NCBI RefSeq assembly: GCF_038502225.1 | Contig: NC_091341.1 | Span: 1,768,584-1,832,583 of the forward strand | Source of the DNA: Cherax quadricarinatus | Lineage: Eukaryota > Arthropoda > Malacostraca > Decapoda > Parastacidae | DNA length: 64,000 nt | Direction: 5' to 3' | In this document: positions 22,008 through 33,547 of the stretch, one piece after another | Position numbering within the stretch: position 1 is the first letter of the stretch | Layout of the letters: every line of letters begins with the position of its first letter | Position numbers and translations under genes: made by a program | The notes under the pieces: model-generated | What the model saw: only the letters and a program-made list of their open reading frames with translations | Told to the model about the DNA's origin: nothing | Databases searched by the model: none

Positions 22008-22812
22008 GAAAACACCGGCTTTGCAGTGTATTTTCATATAGTATTTATGATTGTATTCTCATTTTCTTGGTCTTGTTTGATAGACTGGAAGATACATTAC
22101 AGAAATAGAGATGATTTTGATTGGTTTCACAATGAAAAGTACCTTGAAATTGAGCAGAAATGTTCGATTTTTGCCAATGTTCAAGCGTAAGCAAATCGAG
22201 CAATGCGTCCAATACACGTCAACTGGTAAGTCTAATGTTCTTTCACAAGTGCATTGATATTATGTATACCATTTTTATAATAATGCAGTAGTCTGCATGA
22301 CGGTAAACCTTCTATTTTTTTGTGAATAATAACTTAAAATGGAAAACGAGTAATATAAGAGAGGCTGGGAGACATGACTAATGAACAGAGAAAATGTTAT
22401 TTTAGTGCCAGGAATGTCTGTCTTGTTTATTCTGGACCCTATTTTGAAATTGGGATCTTTGGAAATTTGTGTGAAATTGGCCAAATTACCAAATTTTGAC
22501 AACTTCACAGGGTGGTTGAAATCAGTAAATGAGTGGTTTCTTGTACTCATTTGATAGAACAAATGGAGTTCTAGCGAAATAGCTATGATTTTAGTTGACT
22601 GGAACATTAGAATTGGCCAAAAATAGGGCTCAAAGTGGGCAAAATCGCCGATGCGTAAATATTGTAGAGACCACTAACTTCGCGAGAGCATAATTTCATA
22701 AGTTTTCCACCAAATTTTTGGTGTCCTTACCATTGGGAAAAGATTCTCTATCATTTCATAAATTTTTTTTTTTCCGACCCTCGGAGCGAGTTCAGGACCC
22801 TGAAAGGGTTAA

Positions 22813-23078
22813 TTTTAAGGTTCTGTTGTTCCCTGTACAGTACTTTTTTACTTACAATTTGCCTCAGAATTTTTGAGTTCCTCTCTTAGATATAGTATGA
22901 GGTTTTATATTGTTTCCTAGCCTCAAGGGAGGTTTCTTGAAGTTGGTGAGGGTCTCTTGCTCCAAAGAATTGGACCTACTCTTCTCTTGGATGAAACCTG
23001 AATGCCTCCCATTTCCCAGGTACTGTATAGTCCCTGCGAGTTAGAGCTCCCCTTCTAAACATAATTATATATTGTTTC
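22813..23078. other. No feature recognised
   Basis: About 270 bp of ordinary AT-rich sequence between two TTAA elements. No coding frame, RNA gene or repeat recurring elsewhere in the window was seen. It may be unique intron sequence. Confidence 0.4.
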
Positions 23079-24252
23079 TTAACCCTTTCAGGGTTTCGGA
23101 CGTACTGGTACGGCTTATGGGGTGATTAGCGTTAACACATGAACTTTTTTATTTTTCGTTCGATTTCTTTCATTTTTTTTGTACGTAAAGAAGCACCTTT
23201 CAATAGTAATGTGACCAAGTTTCAATAAGATAGCTCAAAAAACAACTGAGAAAAAAATTATTTACTAATAATCATACATATTAAACAGTAACTTCGTAAT
23301 GGGACTTGGAGAAGCTGTTTTGGCATTATCTACGCATAAAACAATGCTAAACTGTATTTCCAATGATTATCCTTTCTGTAATTTATCCTTTCTTCATTCT
23401 TAAAAAAAATAAAGTTTGTATGGTTTTGACATTCAGCCAAATATCTGACTTTTGCCCTCACAAAAATAAAAAACAAATTATGATATCTCAAAAAGCTAAC
23501 CACTAGCTTGTAAAACAATCTTTCCTTTATGTTCTCTGTGAATTTCATTACATTCCTGCTATTATTAACGAATTTAGTGGCTCATATATGTGAATAACTT
23601 ACTTCCGAGATAATCCGCGAAACAGCCGGACCACCGATTTTTTTTTTTTCGAGAAAATAACATTTTTCTGTCTTATACTGCATTATGAGTGTATATCATA
23701 GTTACCCATGTTCGTTTTCTTTAATATAAGGACCCTGGAGGTGAAAGAAAGAGAATGGAAGCCCCCCCTCTGAGAATGGGAATCTATTATTCCCGATGGA
23801 GCGCTCTGAGAATATGCCATATATTATTCATTCTGGAGTATTTACCATATTTCTTTGTTATTTATATTGTTTATTATGTCATATTAGATCAATTGTGATA
23901 GATAAATAAGCCGTAGAAGCTATAATAGCGTTATATTGAGCCATATTCCTCGGCCACCCCGAGACTGGAATTTTCCATGACGTCAGCAAAATGGTGTCGG
24001 GAGGTTCCTGGTTGGTTGGAACTCTACGTATAAGTCCCACCCACTGTATTATGATGCCAAATCGTCAATTATTATCTTAGAAAGAATAATACAATAAATA
24101 CACAAAAAAAACGGGAAAAAAAAAAATTGACGACAGGTGAGCACACCTGCTGCGGGTGGTGACGTCACCCTAGGTGTTTTAAATAACCATAATTCCTTGT
24201 AGGAATGTCGTAGAACAATGATTCTGGTACCATTGTGTTGCCAGAGAGTTAA
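23079..24252. mobile_element. Possible TTAA element of a different subfamily
   Basis: Begins TTAACCCTTTCAGGG followed by the palindrome CGTACTGGTACG, the same layout as the other TTAA elements, but the interior is unrelated. The nearest TTAA that could close it is 24249-24252 (CAGAGAGTTAA), which matches the left end poorly, so the right boundary is uncertain. Inside, 23813-23915 is repeated in reverse at 39001-39087. Confidence 0.4.
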
Positions 24253-24339
24253 GCTATTTTTCTATAAGATTAACTCAGTTTGTGAATTTTTCGACAATTT
24301 TTCGTTCGCGCTGAGTAGGTGCTAATTACTCCTTATGCA

Positions 24340-25363
24340 CCAGGGTTTTTGATGTACTAGCACGCCTAAATTCTAGCGCCCTCAAATCTAGTGAGAGAAA
24401 GCTGGTAGGCCTACATATGAAAGAATGGGTCTATGTGGTCAGTGTGTGCAGTATAAAAAAAATCTTGCAGCACACAGTGCGTAATGGGAAAAAAAAAAAC
24501 TGACTGTGTTTTTGGATTAAAACAACAACTTTGCACTGTATTTTTGTATAGTATTTATTGTTGTATTCTAGTTTTCATGGTCTCGTTTTATAGAATGGAA
24601 GACATATTACAGAAAATGAGATGTTTTTGACTAGTTTTACAATGAGAAGTACCTTGAAATTGAGCTCAAATGTTCGATTTTTACCAAAGTTCAAAAGTAA
24701 CAAATCATGCTAAGCGTCCAATAAATGTCAACTGGTGAGTCTAATATTCTTTCACAAGTGTGCTGATATTATTTATATCATTTCTACACTAATGCAGTAC
24801 ATGTAGTCTGCATAACAGTAAATCTTCTATTTTTTGTGAGAATAAAAATTCAAAGTGGAAAGCAAAAGAATGTAAGAGGGGCATGGGGATGTGACTAATG
24901 AACAGAGGAAATGTTATTTTAGTGCCAGGAATGTCTTTCTTGTTTATTCTACCCTATTTGGAAATTGGCATCTTTTGAAATTTGTGTGAAATTGGCAAAA
25001 TTGCTAAATTCTGACCACTGTATTGGATAGTTGAAATCGGTAAATGAGTGGTTTCTTGTACTCAGTCGATAGAGAAAACAGAGTTCTAGTGAAATAGTTA
25101 TGATTTTTGTTGACTAGTATACTGGAATTGGCCGAAAATAGGGCTCAAAGTGGGCAAAATCGCCGATGCGTGAACATCGTCAAGACCGCTAACTTCGCGA
25201 GAGCATAATTCTGTAAATTTTCCATCAAATTTCATACTTTTGGTGTCATTATGATCAGGAAAAGATTCTCTATCTTTTCATAAGAAAAAATAATTTTTTT
25301 TTTAAATTTGGGCAACCTTGAGAACAAGTCTGGGAGAGGGCCTGGGGACCCTGATAGGGTTAA
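24340..25363. mobile_element. TTAA piggyBac-like non-autonomous element 4, left end degraded
   Basis: Co-linear with 20702-21781 from a remnant palindrome (TGTACTAGCACG near 24352) and the AAATTCTAGCGCC block through to GGACCCTGATAGGGTTAA. The right TTAA is at 25360-25363. The expected TTAACCC left end is missing or unrecognisable. It abuts the BEL reverse transcriptase, whose codons run to this TTAA. Confidence 0.75.
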
Positions 25364-26681
25364 ACTAGGTACATTTTTGTTATTCCTGACACTTCAATTA
25401 AACACAATTCTCAGAGGAGTGGTCTTAGAATCCTTCTTCACTCCGTGATGTGGCAAATAGTGACCATAAATTTTGGCTTGCTCAGGAGGTACCTCTTCTA
25501 TAAATTTATTAATTAACTGCTCAGCAATTATATCATTATAGCCAGTCAACAATTCTGGCGTCTTACTCAGTTTGCGGAGCTGAGCCTTTAATTGTCCATA
25601 TGCCATTCTGTAATTAGTGGGCAATTCTGGATGGTTTAGTCTCCATGGAAGTTGTACCCAGTATTGTCCAGATTCAAATTTTACATCTCTCAGGTACTGT
25701 TCTTGAGTAAAAGAATTGTCTGGACTTTGTTCATTTACATTTATTCCAATGCTGTCTAATTCCCACAGTTTATGCACTGGCTCAACACCATCCTCTATGA
25801 AAGAATTATACTGGGGCACGACTTCATGAGTAAGACACAGTGATAGCATTTATAGTTTCCTCTAGTCATGCATTATTATTACAAGAAATCCTACCATACA
25901 TTACATGGCCTCCTGCAGTCTTCAAAAGGGTGACACCACATTTCTTTACCATACCTTTTACAAAGGAGGCATAATAGTCACTACCTATCAAAATATTTAT
26001 TGGGCCTATAGAATCATCATTTACACCTGAAGGTGCTAAATTTACATTATGTGAAAGTCTTTCTGTAGCTTTACTAAGCCCTATTGTAGATGTTTTCTCT
26101 GGGAGCCTATCTACAATTACTGCATCAATACGTTTTTTCTCATTGCCCAAACTGACAGTTACATAAACAGTGTCATACAATTGAGCCCTTTTATCTGAGA
26201 GAAAACCAGATAATTTTAGAGTTGTAGGATCTCTCATTTGTACCTTCATCCCATTAAGACATTTACGTTTTATGAGAGTGCACTGTGATTCCTGGTCTAA
26301 TAATGCAGTTACATTTTTTGATTTATGTCTTTTATCATCAATTTTTACCTGTAACACAGGTAAGGCTACATCAGCAAAACCATCATTATTAACATTAGCA
26401 GCAATTTTTACATTAGCTACTGTTGTGTCAATATTGTCAACATTATCATTATCAACATTATCATATAGACCCTTACACATGACTATATGGTGTCTTCCTT
26501 TGTGACATTGATAACAGTTGTTTAATTTGGCATGACAATCCTTTACATTGTGATTACCTAGACATCTGATATGTCTGTCAAGTTCTTTCAATCTTTCAAC
26601 TTTATCATTCCATGAATTGTATGCATTGCAATTCCCCTCCCCTCCCTCCCTCCCCTCCCCCCTCCCCCCCCCCCTCCCCAC
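25364..26681 (-). pseudogene. BEL/Pao retrotransposon remnant: zinc knuckles, protease, start of RT
   Basis: Minus-strand frames 26681-25866 and 25849-25394. The first has paired Cys/His knuckles (CLGNHNVKDC..., CYQCHKGRHHIVMC) and then an aspartic-protease-like region (ALLDQESQCTLI, ILIGSDYY). The usual D-(S/T)-G is replaced by DQES, so the protease is probably inactive. The second has BEL/Pao landmarks: WELDSIGI, YWVQLPWR, and HYLPHHGVKKDS-TTPLRIVFN. A TGA follows RIVFN, and recognisable codons (SVRNNKNVPSL) continue to the TTAA at 25360, where the element is cut. Both the rest of pol and gag are absent. Confidence 0.82.
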
Positions 26682-27135
26682 CTCCCCTCCCCTCCCCTCC
26701 CCTCCCCTCCCCTCCCCCCTCCCCCCTCACTCCCCTCCCATCCCCTCCCATCCCCTCCCATCCCCTCCCCTCCCCTCCCCTCCCCTCCCTCCCCTCCCTC
26801 CCCTCCCTCCCTCCCTCCCCTCCCTCCCTCCCCTCCCCTCCCTCCCCTCCCCTCCCTCCCCTCCCCTCCCCTCCCCACCCCTCCCTCCCCACCCCTCCCT
26901 CCCCACCCCTCCCTCCCCACCCCTCCCTCCCCACCCCTCCCTCCCCACCCCTCCCTCCCCACCCCTCCCTCCCCACCCCTCCCTCCCTACCCCTCCCTCC
27001 CCACCCCTCCCTCCCCACCCCTCCCTCACCACCCCTCCCTCCCACCCCTCCCTCACCACCCCTCCCCTCCACTCCCCTCCACTCCCCTCCCCACCCATCC
27101 CCACCCATCCCCTCCCCTCTCTCCCCTCCCTCCTA
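26630..27135. repeat. C-rich polypyrimidine low-complexity tract
   Basis: About 500 bp of CCCCTCC and CCCTCCCT. The middle (about 26875-27050) is a regular array of CCCCACCCCTCCCT-type units of 14-15 bp. It has extreme strand asymmetry, with almost no G on the plus strand. Long Pro/Ser/Leu or Gly/Arg/Glu frames across it are artefacts. It separates the BEL remnant from a TTAA element fragment. Confidence 0.95.
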
Positions 27136-27617
27136 TACTTCCACATATCCAAAACAGTGCCGGAATCTATAAATACTTTGTATATATTCCAAGACAATAG
27201 TAAATGACCAAGGCAGGTGTAATATCCACCTGTCAGTGTGTTTGTGACAATTTGAGTACAATTTCAGTACCTAATACTAGTGTCAGAAGAAAGATTGGTT
27301 ATGAAATGACAAGAACTACTATAAATTGTAATTATCAGAACATAAAAATTATATAAAATAATATGAAAATAGAAAAAAAGGTATAGCATGGGCAACACTT
27401 CTGCAAGCGGCAGGCCTCGATGTTGCTGTCAAGTGAGCATCCAGTGCCAAATTCTCGGCCTCGTATCTCTAAGTACTGACCCTAATTTTTTTTATCCTAT
27501 AACGCTTAGAAAAATGTGCTCTTTATTCTCATTAAAAGACGATTTTTTTATTTTTCAAAATATTCGGGGCACACGGGTAGTGAAAGTATATATATGCTTG
27601 GACCGTTTACGGGTTAA
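27136..27617. mobile_element. Fragment of TTAA element, second family (right half)
   Basis: Follows 52585-53074 closely (TATAAATACTTTGTATATATTCC, CCACCTGTCAGTGTGTTTGTGAC) and ends GGACCGTTTACGGGTTAA at 27614-27617. The left half has been lost or replaced by the C-rich tract. Confidence 0.75.
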
Positions 27618-27649
27618 TTTACAAATAAGAAATATTTACGCTTTATAAA

Positions 27650-28160
27650 TAAGAAATATTTACACTTACCTTGGAGGAGATGCTGGCAGAGGGCGGCATT
27701 GTTGTCATTGGCCCTATTAACCTCCAACGACATTGGAGGAGTTTTGTGCCGTCTTTTTTTCTATCGCTTAATCGCTTAACTTTCTACACTGTTAATGCTG
27801 CACTTTATCGCTGGCTGGCGCTATAGCCTTTATTGACTCCTGCTGCTTTAGTATTGTACATATTGTAGAATCACTGAAGAAGGCACATTCTCCCCTCTCT
27901 CTCAGCCCTTTACCAAAGGGCTGGCACTAGGAACTTTCTTTGAGCCCATGGTGGTTTATTTCGCAGTCACAAGCACAAAAAACAAAATTTTTGGAACATG
28001 TAAAGTAATGCTCATTCGACCACTGAGGCGTGGAGTGGCGGCGTCTGATATGTCTGATTTACAGAACAAGGCCTGATATCTGAAACAAAATTTTGCACAA
28101 AAACCGGTTCTAAAAACACAAGTGGAACGTGCGGAAACTGGAGTTTCACTGTATCTCCAT
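27650..28160. mobile_element. Decayed Tigger-type fragment, second family
   Basis: 27862-28152 matches the element at 34101-35156 in order (CACTGAAGAAGGC, TCTCCCCTCTCTCT, CCAAAGGGCTGGCACTAG, TTTCTTTG-GCCCATGGTGG, then GTTTCACTGTA). It includes the reversed start of a transposase (CCCATGGT = MG...). It is internally deleted and carries no usable frame. Confidence 0.6.
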
Positions 28161-28289
28161 GGTATATGTATAATATACCTGCTAGGTAAGTAATTTTTGT
28201 GACCCAGTATGTTTCATGGCACTGCAACTACTATACAGGTGAATGTTTTGTTTGGAAAATGCAGGTAAAATTTTCTTTTGGGGGGTACA

Positions 28290-28484
28290 ATTTATACATA
28301 CAGTATATAGGAGGGCCTCACTTTACAGTGATTCACTAATACAACAGTTTTCAATTATCCCATTCTTCATTTATTCAGACTCTACGAGTAATCTGTGTAT
28401 TGTATATGCATTTTTTAGGCCTCGCTCTATTGCTCACTTAATTTAGGCTAGTGTAAACATGTTATCAGGCTTTTATTTTATTTT
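28290..28484. mobile_element. Fragment of family G Tigger-like element
   Basis: Starts GGAGGGCCTCACTTTACAGT, a changed form of the family G end. It shares TTGCTCACTTAATTTAGGCTAGTGTAAAC with the TTGCTAACTTAATATATGTTAGTGTAAAC block of the full copies. The RTE 3' end begins right after it. Confidence 0.5.
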
Positions 28485-28732
28485 TTTTTTATTATCACAC
28501 TGGCCGATTCCCACCAAGGCAGGGTGGCCCGAAAAAGAAAAACTTTCACCATCATTCACTCCATCACTGCCTTGCCAGAAGGGTGCTTTACACTACAGTT
28601 TTAAACTGCAACATTAACACCCCTCCTTCAGAGTGCAGGCACTGTACTTCCCATCTCCAGGACTCAAGTCCGGCCTGCCGGTTTCCCTGAATCCCTTCAT
28701 AAATGTTACTTTGCTCACACTCCAACAGCACG

Positions 28733-30099
28733 TCAAGTATTAAAAACCATTTGTCTCCATTCACTCCTATCAAACACGCTCACGCATGCCTGCTGGAAGT
28801 CCAAGCCCCTCGCACACAAAACCTCCTTTACCCCCTCCCTCCAACCCTTCCTAGGCCGACCCCTACCCCGCCTTCCTTCCACTACAGACTGATACACTCT
28901 TGAAGTCATTCTGTTTCGCTCCATTCTCTCTACATGTCCGAACCACCTCAACAACCCTTCCTCAGCCCTCTGGACAACAGTTTTGGTAATCCCGCACCTC
29001 CTCCTAACTTCCAAACTACGAATTCTCTGCATTATATTCACACCACACATTGCCCTCAGACATGACATCTCCACTGCCTCCAGCCTTCTCCTCGCTGCAA
29101 CATTCATCACCCACGCTTCACACCCATATAAGAGCGTTGGTAAAACTATACTCTCATACATTCCCCTCTTTGCCTCCAAGGACAAAGTTCTTTGTCTCCA
29201 CAGACTCCTAAGTGCACCACTCACTCTTTTTCCCTCATCAATTCTATGATTCACCTCATCTTTCATAGACCCATCCGCTGACACGTCCACTCCCAAATAT
29301 CTGAATACGTTCACCTCCTCCATACTCTCTCCCTCCAATCTGATATTCAATCTTTCATCACCTAATCTTTTTGTTATCCTCATAACCTTACTCTTTCCTG
29401 TATTCACCTTTAATTTTCTTCTTTTGCACACCCTACCAAATTCATCCACCAATCTCTGCAGCTTCTCTTCAGAATCTCCCAAAAGCACAGTGTCATCAGC
29501 AAAGAGCAGCTGTGACAACTCCCACTTTGTGTGTGATTCTTTATCTTTTAACTCCACGCCTCTTGCCAAGACCCTCGCATTTACTTCTCTTACAACCCCA
29601 TCTATAAATATATTAAACAACCACGGTGACATCACACATCCTTGTCTAAGGCCTACTTTTACTGGGAAAAAATTTCCCTCTTTCCTACATACTCTAACTT
29701 GAGCCTCACTATCCTCGTAAAAACTCTTCACTGCTTTCAGTAACCTACCTCCTACACCATACACTTGCAACATCTGCCACATTGCCCCCCTATCCACCCT
29801 GTCATACGCCTTTTCCAAATCCATAAATGCCACAAAGACCTCTTTAGCCTTATATGTTTCACTGTAAACACCTGGTCCACACACCCCCTACCTTTCCTAA
29901 AGCCTCCTTGTTCATCTGCTATCCTATTCTCCGTCTTACTCTTAATTCTTTCAATTATAACTCTACCATACACTTTACCAGGTACACTCAACAGACTTAT
30001 CCCCCTATAATTTTTGCACTCTCTTTTATCCCCTTTGCCTTTATACAAAGGAACTATGCATGCTCTCTGCCAATCACTAGGTACCTTACCCTCTTCCAT
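28733..30099 (-). pseudogene. RTE reverse transcriptase, distal part (copy B2)
   Basis: 30099-29752 carries CMEEGKVPSDWQRACIVPLYKGKGDKR through KGRGCVDQVFTVKHI. A 17-bp deletion near 29852 (relative to 10280-10305) then shifts the frame. 29884-28733 carries FMDLEKAYDRVDR, the RQGCVMSPW block, FADDTVL and the GRPRKGW end. The deletion is the only lesion seen in this half. Confidence 0.85.
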
Positions 30100-30254
30100 A
30101 CATTTATTTATTTATTTATTTATTTATTTCCAATTTGTGCACACATACAGAGGTACAAAAAAAATACAGATAAGAGCAGTATGCCAAAGCCACTTATACT
30201 ATGCATAGCATTACGGGCTGGCTTAAAATTAACTTAAGATTAACTAAGCAATGA

Positions 30255-30314
30255 TTATTATTATTATTATAATCAAAAAGAAGCGCTAAGCCACAAGGAC
30301 TATACAGCGCTGCT
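30255..30314 (-). mobile_element. 60-bp insertion of an I-type LINE 3' end, with target duplication
   Basis: Flanked by the direct repeat ACTAAGCAATGA (30243-30254 and 30315-30326). Read on the minus strand it is CAGCGCTGTATAG, CCTTGTGGCTTAGCGCTTC, TTTTTGATTATAATAATAAT, which is the 3' terminus of the I-type LINE that ends at 45935. Confidence 0.9.
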
Positions 30315-30536
30315 ACTAAGCAATGATGAAATCAGTGATAAAACATTAATGTAAACAGATAACTATAAAGCACAAGTGAGTATTACAAAGACAGGTCATA
30401 TGGTTGCATTCAGTTAGGTAGTGATTCTGTTAGGTAGTGTATTTAAAAAATAATAAAGTTAGATTGGGTTTTAGGTTTAACATTTATGTGATATAATTGT
30501 GAGAAACATTTAATATATACAATTTATAATGTTCAG

Positions 30537-32027
30537 TTATTCAGTATTTATTTGGTTTTGGGTGAGTAAGTAATCTTTGAGAAGAGACTTGAATTTATAA
30601 ACAGGTAGTGTTTCTTTTATATTTACAGGTAATGAATTCCAGATTTTAGGACCTTTTATGTGCATTGAGTTTTTGCATAGTGTGAGATGGACACGAGGAA
30701 CATCAAAGAGTGATCTGTGCCTTGTGTTATGGTCATGTGTTCTGTTGAGGTTGGCAAGGAGATGTTTGAGGGGAGGGTTAATATCAGAGTTAAGTGTTCT
30801 ATGTATGTAATAGGTGCAGTAATAAGTATGGATGTTTTGTATGGTGAGTAGGTTTAGTGTATTGAATATTGGTGGAGTGTGCTGCCTGTAGTGAGAATTT
30901 GTTATCATTCTAACTGCAGCCTTTTGTTGGGTAATTAGTGGTCTGAGATGGTTAATTGTTGTTGAGCCCCATGCACAAATTCCATAGGTGAGATAGGGGT
31001 AAATAAGAGAGTGATATAGGGCCAGGAGGGCTGACTGTGGAACATAGTACCGTATCTTCGATAGTATGCCTACAGTCTTGGAAATTTTCTTAGAAATTTG
31101 ATGTATATGTGTATGAAATTTGAGTCTATTATCAAGGTGGATTCCTAAGAATTTTCCCTCTGTTAGTTTTGTGATAGGTGATCCATTTATCATTATGTTA
31201 AGAGGGACATCTGTAGCTCTGTTACCAAACTGAATGAAGTAGGTTTTGTCAATGTTTAGTGTAAGTTTGTTAGTCCTCATCCAGGTAGATATTTTCTGTA
31301 ATTCGGTATTTACAGTATTGGCTAGCGTGACTGGGCTCGGGTGAGAGAATACGTATGTAGTGTCATCTGCAAATAGTGTGGGTTTGAGTAATTGCGAAGC
31401 ATTTGGAAGGTCGTTTATGTATAGGAGAAAGAGAAGAGGGCCAAGGACACTTCCCTGTGGGACACCAACTGTAATTGGTTGTGCAGAAGAGTTTGCCCCA
31501 TTTGCGTACACATATTGGCTTCTGTTGCTGAGGTAAGACTTGAGGTAGTTGAGGGAGTGCCCTCTTATACCATAGTGTGACAATTTTACGTGGAGCAAGT
31601 CATGGTCAACTGTATCAAAAGCTTTACATAAGTCAATGAAGATCCCCAGTGGGACTTCTTTTTTCTCTATTGCAGTGTATATATGTTCTAGCATGTGTAT
31701 AATAGCATCATTAGTATTTTTATTAGGCCTGAATCCAAATTGGCAGGGGTTGAGTATGTTTTGGGAGATAAGGTAGGAGTAGATTCGTTTATGAATTAAT
31801 TTTTCGAAGATTTTTGAGAGAGGGTGTAAGTTGGATATTGGCCTATAGTTATTCAACTCTGTTTGGTCTCCTCCTTTGTGGATCGGGGTGACCCTTGCTA
31901 TTTTGAGTACTGTAGGGAAGGTGGAGGATTCAATGGATTTGTTAAAGAGTGTTGCAATGATTGGTGATAGCACTTGTGACACTTTTTTGTATATAAGGGG
32001 TGGTAAGGTATTTAAATCTCCTGCCTT
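30537..32027 (-). pseudogene. Jockey-superfamily reverse transcriptase, 5'-truncated but open
   Basis: Open for about 495 codons; the ATG-like codon at 31982 is internal, because the frame continues upstream (AGDLNTLPPLIYKKVSQVLS). Numbered from 31982: NYRPIS at 45-50, FIDLCKAFDTVDH from 115, GVPQGSVLGPLLFLLYINDL at about 173-192, FADD at 204-207, and a distal domain ending WNSLPVNIKETLPVYKFK. There is no stop in the remaining protein. The endonuclease half was never copied. The exact clade (CR1, L2 or a relative) is not resolved by eye. Confidence 0.8.
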
Positions 32028-33547
32028 GTTTTTTAAATAATTGCACCAACCACTCCAAAACTATATCCCCACCTGCTTTTAACATTTCTATCTTTATCCC
32101 ATCAATCCCGGCTGCCTTACCCCCTTTCATTTTACCTACTGCCTCACGAACTTCCCCCACACTCACAACTGGCTCTTCCTCACTCCTACAAGATGTTATT
32201 CCTCCTTGCCCTATACACGAAATCACAGCTTCCCTATCTTCATCAATATTTAACAATTCCTCAAAATATTCCCTCCATCTTCCCAATACCTCTAACTCTC
32301 CATTTAATAACTCTCCTCTCCTATTTTTAACTGACAAATCCATTTGTTCTCTAGGCTTTCTTAACTTGTTAATCTCACTCCAAAACTTTTTCTTATTTTC
32401 AACAAAATTTGTTGATAACATCTCACCCACTCTCTCATTTGCTCTCTTTTTACATTGCTTCACCACTCTCTTAACCTCTCTCTTTTTCTCCATATACTCT
32501 TCCCTCCTTGCATCACTTCTACTTTGTAAAAACTTCTCATATGCTAACTTTTTCTCCCTTACTACTCTCTTTACATCATCATTCCACCAATCGCTCCTCT
32601 TCCCTCCTGCACCCCCTTTCCTGTAACCACAAACTTCTGCTGAACACTCTTAACACTACATTTTTAAACCTACCCCATACCTCTTCGACCCCATTGCCTA
32701 TGCTCTCATTAGCCCATCTATCCTCCAATAGCTGTTTATATCTTACCCTAACTGCCTCCTCTTTTAGTTTATAAACCTTCACCTCTCTCTTCCCTGATGC
32801 TTCTATTTTCCTTGTATCCCATCTACCTTTTACTCTCAGTGTAGCTACAACTAGAAAGTGATCTGATATATCTGTGGCCCCTCTATAAACATGTACATCC
32901 TGAAGTCTACTCAACAGTCTTTTATCTACCAATACATAATCCAACAAACTACTGTCATTTCGCCCTACATCATATCGTGTATACTTATTTATCCTCTTTT
33001 TCTTAAAATATGTATTACCTATAACTAAACCCCTTTCTATACAAAGTTCAATCAAAGGGCTCCCATTATCATTTACACCTGGCACCCCAAACTTACCTAC
33101 CACACCCTCTCTAAAAGTTTCTCCTACTTTAGCATTCAGGTCCCCTACCACAATTACTCTCTCACTTGGTTCAAAGGCTCCTATACATTCACTTAACATC
33201 TCCCAAAATCTCTCTCTCTCCTCTGCATTCCTCTCTTCTCCAGGTGCATACACGCTTATTATGACCCACTTCTCGCATCCAACCTTTACTTTAATCCACA
33301 TAATTCTTGAATTTACACATTCATATTCTCTTTTCTCCTTCCATAACTGATCATTTAACATTACTGCTACCCCTTCCTTTGCTCTAACTCTCTCAGATAC
33401 TCCAGATTTAATCCCATTTATTTCCCCCCACTGAAACTCTCCTACCCCCTTCAGCTTTGTTTCGCTTAGAGCCAGGACATCCAACTTCTTTTCATTCATA
33501 ACATCAGCAATCATCTGTTTCTTGTCATCCGCACTACATCCACGCAC
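31942..33547 (-). pseudogene. RTE endonuclease and start of RT (copy B2)
   Basis: 33547-32579 encodes the endonuclease: LSETKLKG, VISVYAPGEE, VVGDLNAKVG (L where the other copy has F), SLLDYVLVDKR, ISDHFLV. A frameshift near 32640 separates it from 32493-32040 (FWSEINKLRKPRE, KMKGGKAAGIDGIK), which ends where the Jockey LINE begins. As in the 868-4563 copy, no in-frame ATG precedes the endonuclease; the codon at 33547 is GTG. Confidence 0.83.

Larger units (their letters stand above)
15928..22008 (-). mobile_element. CR1-type LINE, near full length, with two insertions
   Basis: Minus-strand non-LTR element whose 3' end is a short tandem tail (AAGAACAT repeats at 15928-15947 on the plus strand). 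From its 5' end it has 22-bp tandem repeats (22007-21854), ORF1 (start 21812) with a coiled-coil start and an SGNH-hydrolase-like domain, then ORF2 with endonuclease and reverse transcriptase. An RTE (15948-16818) interrupts its 3' tail and a TTAA element (20702-21781) interrupts ORF1. The remaining LINE is about 4.1 kb. The ORF1 domain supports CR1 over the RTE or I clades. Confidence 0.82.
15711..22812. mobile_element. TTAA piggyBac-like non-autonomous element 2, split by a CR1 LINE
   Basis: The left part (15711-15927) begins TTAACCCTTTCAGAGCCGG. The right part (22009-22812) ends CAGGACCCTGAAAGGGTTAA. The two parts join at the same internal position in the related element at 20702-21781 (CCATTTTTT / ATCAGCGACTTTGCAGTGTA). 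Near the left end are two palindromes with core CTTG (CATACTTGTACGG and CCGTACTTGTATG), then the shared AAATTCTAGCG block. About 1.0 kb of element sequence remains once the CR1 is discounted. Confidence 0.8.
30105..32030 (-). mobile_element. 5'-truncated Jockey-superfamily LINE inside the RTE
   Basis: The 3' end is an (AAAT)n tail (TTTATTTATT... on plus, about 30105-30129) followed by a UTR of about 400 nt. The coding frame is open from about 32027, where the element is truncated and RTE sequence resumes (AATTGCACCAACCACTCC). A 60-bp fragment of another LINE lies in its 3' UTR at 30255-30314. Confidence 0.85.

Noticed and set aside
26588..27207. Long Pro/Ser/Leu and Gly/Arg/Glu frames over the C-rich tract
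   Set aside because: Simple repeats leave several frames open on both strands; this is composition, not coding.
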